A stretch of DNA of 64,000 nucleotides, from the NCBI GenBank assembly GCA_964619955.1, contig CAZUJF010000027.1, positions 1-64,000 on the forward strand, in the 5' to 3' direction. Under the pieces are notes generated by a model. That model was given only the letters and a program-made list of their open reading frames with translations, did not search any database and had not been told where the DNA came from. Position 1 is the stretch's first letter. Every line of letters begins with the position of its first letter. The stretch is from JACQFK01 sp964619955 (GTDB lineage: Bacteria; Planctomycetota; MHYJ01; JACPRB01). A program made the translations under genes and the position numbers. Of the stretch, positions 8,769 through 16,844 are shown piece by piece.

Positions 8769-9718
8769 CGCGGCAGGGGGCGGAATTCGAGCGTGACCGG
8801 GCGCCCGGCGCGCTCCACGGTGATCTTCATGCCCTGCTGGCTCTTCATCGCGGGGTTGTTCAGCATCGTGCGCACGTCCGCGACGTTGCTGAGCGGCTGT
8901 CCATTGACTTCCCGGATCACGTCCCCCGCGGCCAGGCCCCGCGCCGCGCCGATCGAGCCGGAATTGACGTTCTCGATGCGGAGGCCTCCGCCCGCGTACG
9001 GCGAGACCCGGAAGTCCTGGTCCAGGACCCGCTCCGAATTCTGCATCGCCCAGTCCAGTTCGTCGGGATCGATGCCCCAGACCTGGCGGCCGTCGCTCGA
9101 CGACAGCAGGCGGCTCTTGAAGTTTTCGCTCGTGTAGGCCTGGCCGAGGCGGTTGGGCTTCGTGCCGAGCGGGGTGCGCAGGGGTCCCCCGGGCCCGGGC
9201 TCCGCGCCCGCCGGCGGAGGGGTGACCGCCTGGTCGATGACCAGTTCCTCGCGCCGTCCGTCCTTCGTGGCGAAGACCGCGCGGTCCCGGAACACGTCCT
9301 GGAGCAGCCAGCCCCGGAACTCGTCGAAGGTCTTGCCCTCCTGGAGGATCTCCTCGCCGACGTAGGCGACCAGGTCCAGGTTCCGGCTCGTGGAGCGGAT
9401 GAAGGCGACGCCGCGGGCGGGCTCCTTCTCGCTGGGCAGCGTGCCTTTGAGCAGCGCCTTGAAGAGGGAGGGCGCCTTGACGCCGGACTCCACGGCCTTC
9501 TTTTCGAGGGGGTTCGGGAGCGATTTGAGGGCGCCGTCCCCCGAATCCTGCAGGCGGGCCGGCGCGCTGCGGGACGCCCCCTCCTCGGGCTGGAAATCCG
9601 CGAGGGATCCGCCCGGCGGGGCGAAGAGGAGGAATTTCCAGGCGAAGACCGCGATGGCGGCCCCGAGGATCAGGTTGATCCCCCAGAGGCCGCGGTTCAG
9701 GGCCCGTACGTCGTTCAT
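8765..9718 (-). CDS. GspC-like type II secretion protein with PDZ domain
   Basis: 317 aa. There is one N-terminal membrane segment (about residues 12-32), then a periplasmic low-complexity region, a GspC homology-region-like stretch (KALLKGTLPSEKEPARGVAFI onwards, about 85-150) and a C-terminal PDZ domain (about 225-315, with GLAAGDVIREVNGQPL). This layout is that of GspC/PulC, which links the inner-membrane platform to the secretin. The secretin gene at 14850 lies on the same strand about 5 kb upstream, so the apparatus is split. PilP-like or protease-adaptor roles are less likely. Confidence 0.75.
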   Translation of the reverse strand: MNDVRALNRGLWGINLILGAAIAVFAWKFLLFAPPGGSLADFQPEEGASRSAPARLQDSGDGALKSLPNPLEKKAVESGVKAPSLFKALLKGTLPSEKEPARGVAFIRSTSRNLDLVAYVGEEILQEGKTFDEFRGWLLQDVFRDRAVFATKDGRREELVIDQAVTPPPAGAEPGPGGPLRTPLGTKPNRLGQAYTSENFKSRLLSSSDGRQVWGIDPDELDWAMQNSERVLDQDFRVSPYAGGGLRIENVNSGSIGAARGLAAGDVIREVNGQPLSNVADVRTMLNNPAMKSQQGMKITVERAGRPVTLEFRPLPR

Positions 9719-9757
9719 GATCTCACCAATCCCGGTTCGCGCCGGGATCCCGCGGGA

Positions 9758-10882
9758 TCACCGGCGTCCGCCGCCCATGCCGCCCCCGCCGCCGACCCCG
9801 AAGTTGCGCTGCGCATCCTTCGAGATGCCCCGCAGCTCCAGCTTGAGCTCGTCGGGGCTGTCCGCGGCCGAGAGGGCGTCCTCCAGCGTGATCAGGTCGC
9901 GCTCCAGAAGCGACTTGAGCGACTGGTTGAACGTCATGCAGCCGTAATAACTGCCTTCTTTCAACGCCTTGTACAGCTCCCGGGTTTTCCCATGGAGCAA
10001 AAGTTCCTGGACGGTCGGGGTGGCGGCCATCAGCTCGATGGCGGGCATGCGCGCGGTGCCGTCCTTGGTGGGCAGCAGGCGCTGGGAGATCACGCCCTCC
10101 AGCAGGGTGGACATCTGCAGCTGAAGGAAGGCGTGGGAGCTCGGCGGGAAGAAATTGATGATGCGGTCCACCGTCTGCATCGCGTTGAGCGCGTGCAGCG
10201 TGGAGACGACGAGGTGGCCGGTCTCCGCCGCATGGACCGCGGCCTCCATCGTCTCGATGTCGCGCATTTCGCCGATGAAAATCACGTCCGGCGACTGGCG
10301 GACCGCGTGCTTGAGCGCCGCGACGAAGGAGTCGGTGTCCTGCCCGATCTCGCGCTGGTCGATGACCGACTTCTTGTCCGTGAACGTGAACTCGATCGGA
10401 TCCTCGACCGTGATGATGTGCTTCTCCTCGGTCTCGTTGATGTACTCCAGCATCGAGGCGATGGTCGTGGACTTGCCGGAGCCCGCGGTCCCCGTCACCA
10501 GGAGCAGGCCGCGGGGCAGCAGCGCCAGGCGCCGGAGCTGGTCGGCCGGCAGGCCCAGCTCCTCCATGCTCGGCACCTTCGCGCGGATGTGGCGGAACAC
10601 CATGCCGATGTAGCCGCGCTGGCGGAAGATGTTGGCGCGGAAGCGGCCGACGCCGTAGATCTCGTACGAGACGTCGACCTCGCCCTTCTCTGCGAATTTC
10701 TTCTTCGCGAAGTCGTCGCAGACCTCGTTGAAGACCTCGAGCATGTTCTCCTCGGTGAGCGGCTGGCCGCCCATCGAGACCACGCGTCCGATCACGCGCA
10801 TGGCGGGGGGCACGCCCACCTTGAGGAAGAGGTCGGAGGCGTCCTCCTTGACCATGGCGGCGAAGATGCTGGCGACTTCCAT
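9758..10882 (-). CDS. pilT: Type IV pilus retraction ATPase PilT
   Basis: 374 aa cytoplasmic hexameric ATPase. Walker A is GTAGSGKST (near residue 133), the Walker B region is VIFIGEMRD, and the histidine box is HLVVSTLHA. The N-terminal PAS-like domain and overall length fit PilT. PilT powers pilus retraction. An unusual glycine-rich tail (GVGGGGGMGGGRR) ends the protein. GGGAG lies 9 nt before the ATG. Its position between the gspC-like gene and obg suggests pilus and secretion functions are co-transcribed with housekeeping genes. Confidence 0.93.
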   Translation of the reverse strand: MEVASIFAAMVKEDASDLFLKVGVPPAMRVIGRVVSMGGQPLTEENMLEVFNEVCDDFAKKKFAEKGEVDVSYEIYGVGRFRANIFRQRGYIGMVFRHIRAKVPSMEELGLPADQLRRLALLPRGLLLVTGTAGSGKSTTIASMLEYINETEEKHIITVEDPIEFTFTDKKSVIDQREIGQDTDSFVAALKHAVRQSPDVIFIGEMRDIETMEAAVHAAETGHLVVSTLHALNAMQTVDRIINFFPPSSHAFLQLQMSTLLEGVISQRLLPTKDGTARMPAIELMAATPTVQELLLHGKTRELYKALKEGSYYGCMTFNQSLKSLLERDLITLEDALSAADSPDELKLELRGISKDAQRNFGVGGGGGMGGGRR

Positions 10883-10954
10883 GGGTGGATCTCCCGGTAG
10901 CGGCTGAGCGGGCGGCCCGTCGACGTCCGCGAAAGGGCGGACGCGGCACCGAAG

Positions 10955-11959
10955 CTAGTTTATCCCATCCGGCGAGTGGAGGGTCCGGAAAAGCTCCTGG
11001 ATGAGCTCCTTCAGGCCCGCCCCGGTCACCGCCGAGATCTGCAGCAGGGTCTTGAGTTTCAGCTTCTTCTTCAGGGCCTTCGCGCCCTCCGCGGCGCCCG
11101 TCGCGTCCATCTTCGTGGCCACGACGATCTCGGGCTTCGCGCCGAGCACGGCGCTGTAGCTCTCCAGCTCCTTCCGGATCGCGGCATAGGCCTTCGCCGG
11201 CGGCTGCAGCGCCTCCGGCGAGCAGTCGACCAGATGCACGATGAGCCGGGTCCGCTCGATGTGCTTGAGGAATTGGTCCCCGAGCCCCTTCCCCTCATGG
11301 GCGCCCTCGATGATGCCGGGAAGATCGGCGACGACCACGTCCCGGTAGTCGGATCCGCGGATGACGCCGAGGTTCGGGATCAGCGTGGTGAACGGATAGT
11401 TGGCGATTTTCGGGCGGGCCGACGAAACCCGGCCGATCAGGGTGGATTTCCCGGCGTTGGGCAGGCCGACGAGGCCCACGTCCGCGATCATCTTGAGCTC
11501 GAGCTTGATGTGGCGCTCGACCCCCGGCTGGCCGAGTTCCGCCTTGCGGGGCGTCTGGCGGGAGGCGGTGGCGAAATGCTGGTTGCCCCGGCCGCCCCGG
11601 CCGCCCTTGCACACGACGAGGCGGTCCCCCGGCCGGGCCAGGTCCTTCAGGAGCACGTTCCGCTCGATGTCCCGCACCAGGGTCCCGACGGGGACCCGGA
11701 TCAGCAGGTCCCGGCCGCCCTTCCCCGAGCAGTTCTTGTTCGATCCGTTCTCGCCGCTCTGGGCGACGAAGCGGGGCTGGTGGGTGAGATGGTAGAGCGT
11801 GTTGTAGTTTTCGTCCGCCACGAGGATGACGTCGCCGCCCCGGCCGCCGTCGCCGCCGGCGGGCCCCCCCTTGGGCATGTTGCTCTCGCGGATGAAGGCG
11901 ACGCTGCCGTTGCCGCCGGACCCCGCCTTCATGCGGGCGATGTGCTCGTCTCGGAACAT
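10955..11959 (-). CDS. obg: Obg GTPase
   Basis: 334 aa. The N-terminal glycine-rich Obg fold (residues 1-155, with GGRGGDVILV and GKGGRDLLI) is followed by a G domain: G1 GLPNAGKST near 165, G3 DLPGI near 210, and ATKMD as G4. The long C-terminal OCT domain is absent, as in many short Obg proteins. Obg acts in 50S assembly and the stringent response. It sits beside rplU as in most bacteria, but rpmA, usually between them, is missing. A possible TAGGCT -10 box lies 9 nt before the ATG. Confidence 0.95.
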   Translation of the reverse strand: MFRDEHIARMKAGSGGNGSVAFIRESNMPKGGPAGGDGGRGGDVILVADENYNTLYHLTHQPRFVAQSGENGSNKNCSGKGGRDLLIRVPVGTLVRDIERNVLLKDLARPGDRLVVCKGGRGGRGNQHFATASRQTPRKAELGQPGVERHIKLELKMIADVGLVGLPNAGKSTLIGRVSSARPKIANYPFTTLIPNLGVIRGSDYRDVVVADLPGIIEGAHEGKGLGDQFLKHIERTRLIVHLVDCSPEALQPPAKAYAAIRKELESYSAVLGAKPEIVVATKMDATGAAEGAKALKKKLKLKTLLQISAVTGAGLKELIQELFRTLHSPDGIN

Positions 11960-12093
11960 GGGAAGTGAAGCCTACCGCGCCCGTCGGGAAAAAATCAACG
12001 GGAAGGCCGGCCCGACGCGGACCCGTCCCGGGCTGGAAAGGAAGCGTCCCAAGGCGCCGCCGGGAACGTCAGCCGCCGGGTTCGCGAAGGGGC

Positions 12094-12408
12094 TTAGCCC
12101 TTCACGATGTCGGTGATCTTGACGGTGGTGAGGCGGGACCGATGGCCGCGCAGGCGGTGGTACCCCTCGCGGCGACGATACTTGAAGACGCGAACCTTCT
12201 CGCCCTTGAAGTTCTTCACCACCTCGGCCAGGACCTTGGCGCCCTTGACGAGCGGCTTCCCGATCTCGGCCTTCTGACCGTCGTGGTACAGGACCACGTC
12301 GGTAAACTCGACCTTGGAGCCCTCATCCGGGCCCTGGCGGTCGAGCTCGAGGGTGACGCCCTTCTCGGCGCGGTACTGGCGTCCGCCGTTCTTGAAAATC
12401 GCGTACAT
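12094..12408 (-). CDS. rplU: 50S ribosomal protein L21
   Basis: 104 aa from the ATG at 12408 (MYAIFKNGGRQY), the normal L21 start. The C-terminal RRREGYHRLRGHR segment is the rRNA-binding signature. A TTGTGT/17 bp/TATAAA promoter stands directly before the gene with only 10 nt from the -10 box to the ATG. The 134-nt gap towards obg is too short for L27, so rpmA is located elsewhere in the genome. Confidence 0.95.
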   Translation of the reverse strand: MYAIFKNGGRQYRAEKGVTLELDRQGPDEGSKVEFTDVVLYHDGQKAEIGKPLVKGAKVLAEVVKNFKGEKVRVFKYRRREGYHRLRGHRSRLTTVKITDIVKG

Positions 12409-12418
12409 AGGGCCGATC

Positions 12419-12447
12419 TTTATATCAGAGGGTCGGATCCAACACAA
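12419..12447 (-). promoter_or_regulatory. Promoter of rplU
   Basis: Read on the minus strand: TTGTGT, a 17-bp spacer, then TATAAA (12419-12424), followed after 10 nt by the rplU ATG. The implied leader is about 4 nt. Confidence 0.5.
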
Positions 12448-12455
12448 GGCCTATT

Positions 12456-13991
12456 TCAACGGACGAAATCGTAGACCTTCTCCCCGGCCGGATTGTAGCA
12501 GGAGAACTCCACCCGGTTGGACGCCAGCTCCCGCGTGGGCGTCAGATGGATGCGCTTCTTGTGCTTCTCCTCGAGCGCCTTGAGCTCCTCGAGGCGTCCC
12601 TTGAAGTAGCCCGCCACCTCGGGGCTCACCCGGGCCTCCACGAGGGCGATGTCCTCGCGGTCGAGCGTGCCCTTGAGCGCCCGCATCACCTCGAGGCCCA
12701 TCGACTCGATGTTCTTCACGAATCCCGTGCCCCCGCAGGCCGGACAGGGCTCGCTGGAGACCACCTGCAGGCTCGGGCGGGTCTTCTGCCGGGCGATCTG
12801 CAGGAGGCAGAATTGCGACAAGGGCAGGATCACCATCTGCGCGCGGTCCTTCTTGGACTCCTCCCGGACCAGCGCCTCCAGCTCGCGGCGGTGGCGCTCC
12901 GCCTTCATGTCGATGAAGTCGACGACGATGATGCCGCCCAGGTCGCGCAGGCGGAGCTGGCGCATGAGCTCGACGGCCGCCTCCTGGTTCGTCTTCAGGG
13001 CGAGGTCCTCGGGGCTGGCCTCCCGGACGAGCTTCCCCGAATTCACGTCGATCGCGGTCATCCCCTCGGTGGGCTCGATGATGAGCGAACCGCCCGAAGG
13101 CAGGTGGACGACCCGGCTCGCCAGCTGCTCGATCTGGTATTCCAGGTCGTGCCGCTGGAAGAGCGGCATGGGGTCCTCGTAGAGTTCGAGCCGGTCCCGG
13201 AAGCGGGGCATCACGTGGTCGAAGAACTCGCAGAGGCGCGCGTGGACCGTCTTGTCGTCGACGATCACCCGGCGGATGTCGGACTGGAAGAAGTCGCGCA
13301 CCGTGCGAAGCACGAGCTCCGTCTCCTGGTACAGCGTCGCCGGGGCGTGCGCCTCGCGGGCCCGCTGCTCCACGGACCCCCAGACCCGCTGGAGGTACTC
13401 GAAGTCGTTGCGGAGGTCCTGCGCCGTGGTGTCCGCGGACGACGTCCGCACGATGAAGCCGACATTCGAGGGCTGCTCCCCCGTCAGCTCCTTCATGAGG
13501 GATTTCAGCTGCGCCCGCTGTTCCGGCTGCGTGATCTTCTTGGACACCCCCACCTTGGTCGTCAGGGGCGTGAGAACGAGAAAGCGTCCGGGCAGCGAGA
13601 TCTCCATCGAGACCGAGGGGCCCTTTTCGCCGAAGGAATCGCGGATGACCTGGACGACGACCTCCTGCCCCGGCTTGAGCAGGTTCTGGATGAGGCGACG
13701 GGGCCCCGGGGAGGCCTTGCCCCGCTGCGGCCGGTGGTAGGGCTCCTCCCCCTCGCCCACGGTCTCCGAGACGTGCAGGAAGGCGTTCCGGTCGAGCCCC
13801 AGGTTCACGAAGGCGGCCTGGAGGCTCGCATGCACGTTCTCCACCCGGCCCTTGTAGAGGTTGCCGACGAGGGTTTCGTGGCTGCTCCGCTCGACATGCA
13901 GGTCCTCGAGCCGGGAGTCCCGCGCCACCGCGATCCGGGTCTCCTCCTTCTCGCGGGCGTTGACCAGCATCCAGCGCTCGCCGCCGCTCAT
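12456..13991 (-). CDS. rng: Ribonuclease G/E family endoribonuclease
   Basis: 511 aa. An N-terminal S1-like RNA-binding domain (about residues 38-130) precedes the RNase H-like/DNase I-like catalytic core. The two magnesium-binding aspartates are in AIDVNSGK and VVDFIDM, and the zinc-link CPACGGTG is near residue 415. The long RNase E scaffold tail is absent, so RNase G-like is the better name. It cuts single-stranded AU-rich RNA and matures rRNA. The ATG overlaps the stop of the upstream DUF2344 gene by 4 nt. Confidence 0.93.
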   Translation of the reverse strand: MSGGERWMLVNAREKEETRIAVARDSRLEDLHVERSSHETLVGNLYKGRVENVHASLQAAFVNLGLDRNAFLHVSETVGEGEEPYHRPQRGKASPGPRRLIQNLLKPGQEVVVQVIRDSFGEKGPSVSMEISLPGRFLVLTPLTTKVGVSKKITQPEQRAQLKSLMKELTGEQPSNVGFIVRTSSADTTAQDLRNDFEYLQRVWGSVEQRAREAHAPATLYQETELVLRTVRDFFQSDIRRVIVDDKTVHARLCEFFDHVMPRFRDRLELYEDPMPLFQRHDLEYQIEQLASRVVHLPSGGSLIIEPTEGMTAIDVNSGKLVREASPEDLALKTNQEAAVELMRQLRLRDLGGIIVVDFIDMKAERHRRELEALVREESKKDRAQMVILPLSQFCLLQIARQKTRPSLQVVSSEPCPACGGTGFVKNIESMGLEVMRALKGTLDREDIALVEARVSPEVAGYFKGRLEELKALEEKHKKRIHLTPTRELASNRVEFSCYNPAGEKVYDFVR

Positions 13992-14617
13992 GGCCGCTCC
14001 GCCAGTTGCGTGAAGGTCTTCTTGATGCGCACCCGGCCGTCGACCGCGATGCCGATCGAGCGCAAAACCTCCTCGGGTTTCGCCGTCCCCTGGTCCGTCA
14101 CCCGGATCCGCAGATAGACCCGGCCCCCTTCGCCCTCGACCGCCAGCGCATACTTGCGGACGTCCACCATCTTGGACCCCTTGTCGCTCTTGCGCTCGAC
14201 GGGACACTCCTTGAGGGCCAGGAAGGCCCGGACGCGTTCGCTGAAATCCGCGGCCGGGTCGGGACAGAGGGCCTCGTATTCGACGTAGTCCACGTAGGAG
14301 CGCTTCTTGTGGTCGAAAGCCTCCGCGGACGTGATCCCGACCCCCTCCGGAAGCTGCTCCCGCAGCCGGGATTCGATCTGGCGCGGGGAAACCCAGCTCG
14401 TCAGCTCGAATTCGAGGATCTCGTCCGAGGACTCGATGCCCAGCCCCAGGGCCGTGGGAAAGGCCAGGATGGGATGGGGGTTGTACCCCTCGGTCATGCG
14501 CAGCGGAAGCTCGGTCCGCCGGAACGTGCGCTCGAACAGCCGCATCAGGTCGTGATGCGACAGAAAGCGCATCCGCCCGGTCTTCGAAAAGCGGACCCGG
14601 AACGCGAATATGTTCAT
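13988..14617 (-). CDS. TIGR03936/DUF2344 radical-SAM-associated protein
   Basis: 209 aa from MNIFAFRVRFSKTG; upstream in-frame codons lie in low-quality GC-rich sequence. RMRFLSHHDLMR and GYNPHPIL are signatures of the DUF2344 family, which is normally encoded beside or fused to a B12-binding radical SAM protein (TIGR03960). That partner is not in the window. The order DUF2344-rng-rplU-obg is the conserved arrangement also found in Firmicutes and supports the call. The biochemical role is unknown, with a proposed link to RNA or ribosome modification. Confidence 0.88.
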   Translation of the reverse strand: MNIFAFRVRFSKTGRMRFLSHHDLMRLFERTFRRTELPLRMTEGYNPHPILAFPTALGLGIESSDEILEFELTSWVSPRQIESRLREQLPEGVGITSAEAFDHKKRSYVDYVEYEALCPDPAADFSERVRAFLALKECPVERKSDKGSKMVDVRKYALAVEGEGGRVYLRIRVTDQGTAKPEEVLRSIGIAVDGRVRIKKTFTQLAERP

Positions 14618-14785
14618 GCCTCGGCGGGGAGGGAGAGGTGGGGACGCAGCGCCGGCCGGCAGGGCGGATCCGCCCGGCCGTACAACCAAATTTTATCGCG
14701 CCCCCCGCCGCGGCGGGGCGACGCCGTCCCCAGCGCTCCCCGCCCGTCGGGGCACACGCCGTCCGGGCCCCTCGGGCCCGGTTCA

Positions 14786-14825
14786 TGAAAACCCCCGGCC
14801 GCCCCTTCTCAGGGACGGCCGGGGG
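14786..14825 (-). terminator. Rho-independent terminator of the secretin operon
   Basis: On the minus strand a 14-bp stem (CCCCCGGCCGTCCC against GGGGCGGCCGGGGG, one U-G pair) with a TGAGAA loop is followed by TTTTC. It begins 25 nt after the secretin stop. A second GC hairpin (CCGGGCCC arms, about 14762-14781) follows. The rest of the 14618-14849 interval shows no gene. Confidence 0.8.
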
Positions 14826-14849
14826 AATCTTGTCCTGGTGCCGCCCGCC

Positions 14850-16730
14850 CTACTTCTGGGGCTGGGCCGCTTCCTTCTTGCGGGATTCCTCGAACTCCTT
14901 GCGCTCCTGCTCCTCCCGGAGCTTCAGGAGCTGCTGCAAGGTCTCGCTGGCGCCGCGCCCGCGGCGCACGATCCGCGGCGTGAGGAAGATGAGCAGATGC
15001 TCCTTCGTCACGTCGTCGGAACGCCGCTTGAAGAGGTAATTGATCAGGGGGATGTCCTTCAGGACCGGGACGCCCTTGTCCTCGTACGTGGTCCGCTCGA
15101 CCACCAGGCCGCCGAGCACCGCGGTGCGGCCGCTCTCCACCACCAGCCGGGAGACGACCTGCGTCTGCGAAATGCGGGGCAGGTCGATCGACTGGTCGGC
15201 CCCGTTGCTGACCAGGGTGAACCGCACGAAGCCCGGCACCGCCGCGCCCGTCGAGGGGCCCGACAGGACCTCGTTCTGCGGGATCACCGTGAGGATGACC
15301 CGGTTCGACTCGGAGACGATCTTCGGCACCACGAAGAGCTGGAAGCCGACCTTCACGGGCGACTTGGCCGCCTCGCCCAGCGAGAATTCCAGGCCGCCGA
15401 ACTGGTTCGTCGTCGTCCGGACTTCCGCGTAGCTGATGGTCTCGCCCACGAAGATCGTGGCTTCCGTGTTGTCGAGCACCGCCAGCGTGGGCTCCTGCAG
15501 GATGCGGGAATACTGGTCCTGCTTGAAGGCGCGGAAGAGCAGCGTGCCGTCCCAGGACGACAGGAAGAGCTGCTCCTGACCCACGCCGCCCGTCTCCCGG
15601 CCCAGGCCGAAGGGCAGCTTCGTGATCTTGCCGGAAACCGTCTCTCCCTGCACCGTGGTGTAGGAGGTCGGGTTCAGGATCCGGGTGCTCGTCTCGAAGC
15701 CGTCCTTGCCGCCGAAGGACCAGTTCACGCCGAACTCCAGCAGGTCGCGGTTCGTCGTGGAGACGAACTTCACGTCCAGGATCACCTGCTCGGGCTCGAT
15801 GTCCAGCTGGGCGATGACTTCGCCCACCTTGTCCAGAACCACCTTCGTGTCGCGCACGACGAAGATGTTCTGCTGGGGGTCGAAATCCAGCTTGCCCAGC
15901 GTCCGGTTGCTGGCGTCGCGGGAAAGCACGGTCTCAAGGACCTGCTTGAGGACGAAGCGCTTCAGGATTTCCTCGATCGTCGTCGGAGGCGTCACCGGCT
16001 TGCCGCTGAGCGTCTTGCCCTCCTCGACCTTCGCCTGGTACAGCGAGGGAGGCTGGATGTACTTCAACGGGAACACCCGGGTCTCCATCTGCTTGAGCAG
16101 TTCGTCCGGATGGATGATCCGGATGATGCCGAAGCTTTCCCGGACCGTCGTGAAATTCAGCGTCTTCACGACCGCGTCCAGGACCTCGGACCACGGCACG
16201 TTGTTGATCGACAGGGTGATCGTGCCCTTCACGTCGGGCGAGATGATCAGGTTGGCCCCGGACACCCGGGCGATCATGTCGATGACCACCTTGATGTCCG
16301 CGTCCCGGAAATTGAAGGTCAGGCGCGGGGGACGGGACAGCATAATGAGCGACGCGCTCACCTGCTCGAGCGAGAGTTCCGCCTTCGCGACGAACGCGTC
16401 CAGCGCCGAGCGGACGAGCTCCTTCTCGACGATAAACTCGTCGATCCGGAAATCCTCCGGGATGTTCTTCTTGTCCACGACGATGTTCCGGCCGGTCTGC
16501 CGGCGGAACTCGTCCACCACCTGGTCCACGGTCGCGTTGCGGACCTTGATGGTGACTTCCTGGCGCTCCCGCTGAAGCTGCTCCTCATAAGCCTCGCGAA
16601 CTGCCTTGGCTTTGGGATCTTCAGCCTGCGCATCCGCCTTGGCGGCGGCGGGCTTGGGTTCCTGGGACCAGGCGGCGGAGGCCCCCAGGGCCAGCGCGAA
16701 CAACGTCAGCCAGACACGAGCGCCGTTCAT
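14850..16730 (-). CDS. PilQ/GspD family secretin
   Basis: 626 aa outer-membrane secretin. A signal peptide (MNGARVWLTLFALALG) ends near residue 23; this start has GGAG 8 nt upstream, better than the ATG at 16763. N-domains follow: an STN-type domain (about 55-110) and a PilQ-like domain with FRDADIKVVIDMIARVSG (about 140-210). The C-terminal secretin core ends with VPVLKDIPLINYLFKRRS, the family signature, then LLIFLTPRIV. Secretins form the gated pore for type IV pili or type II secretion. The domain content favours PilQ. It lies downstream of a large exported partner gene and has its own terminator. Confidence 0.88.
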   Translation of the reverse strand: MNGARVWLTLFALALGASAAWSQEPKPAAAKADAQAEDPKAKAVREAYEEQLQRERQEVTIKVRNATVDQVVDEFRRQTGRNIVVDKKNIPEDFRIDEFIVEKELVRSALDAFVAKAELSLEQVSASLIMLSRPPRLTFNFRDADIKVVIDMIARVSGANLIISPDVKGTITLSINNVPWSEVLDAVVKTLNFTTVRESFGIIRIIHPDELLKQMETRVFPLKYIQPPSLYQAKVEEGKTLSGKPVTPPTTIEEILKRFVLKQVLETVLSRDASNRTLGKLDFDPQQNIFVVRDTKVVLDKVGEVIAQLDIEPEQVILDVKFVSTTNRDLLEFGVNWSFGGKDGFETSTRILNPTSYTTVQGETVSGKITKLPFGLGRETGGVGQEQLFLSSWDGTLLFRAFKQDQYSRILQEPTLAVLDNTEATIFVGETISYAEVRTTTNQFGGLEFSLGEAAKSPVKVGFQLFVVPKIVSESNRVILTVIPQNEVLSGPSTGAAVPGFVRFTLVSNGADQSIDLPRISQTQVVSRLVVESGRTAVLGGLVVERTTYEDKGVPVLKDIPLINYLFKRRSDDVTKEHLLIFLTPRIVRRGRGASETLQQLLKLREEQERKEFEESRKKEAAQPQK

Positions 16731-16844
16731 CGTCCAAGCTCCACTAAAAGATTTCCCTGCCATCTTCGGCCCCCGGCAACACCAGTACAGGCGCCGGCCC
16801 GATCCCGCAAACCCTCCTGTCCCCTCTCCGCACGGTTGCCGGCC

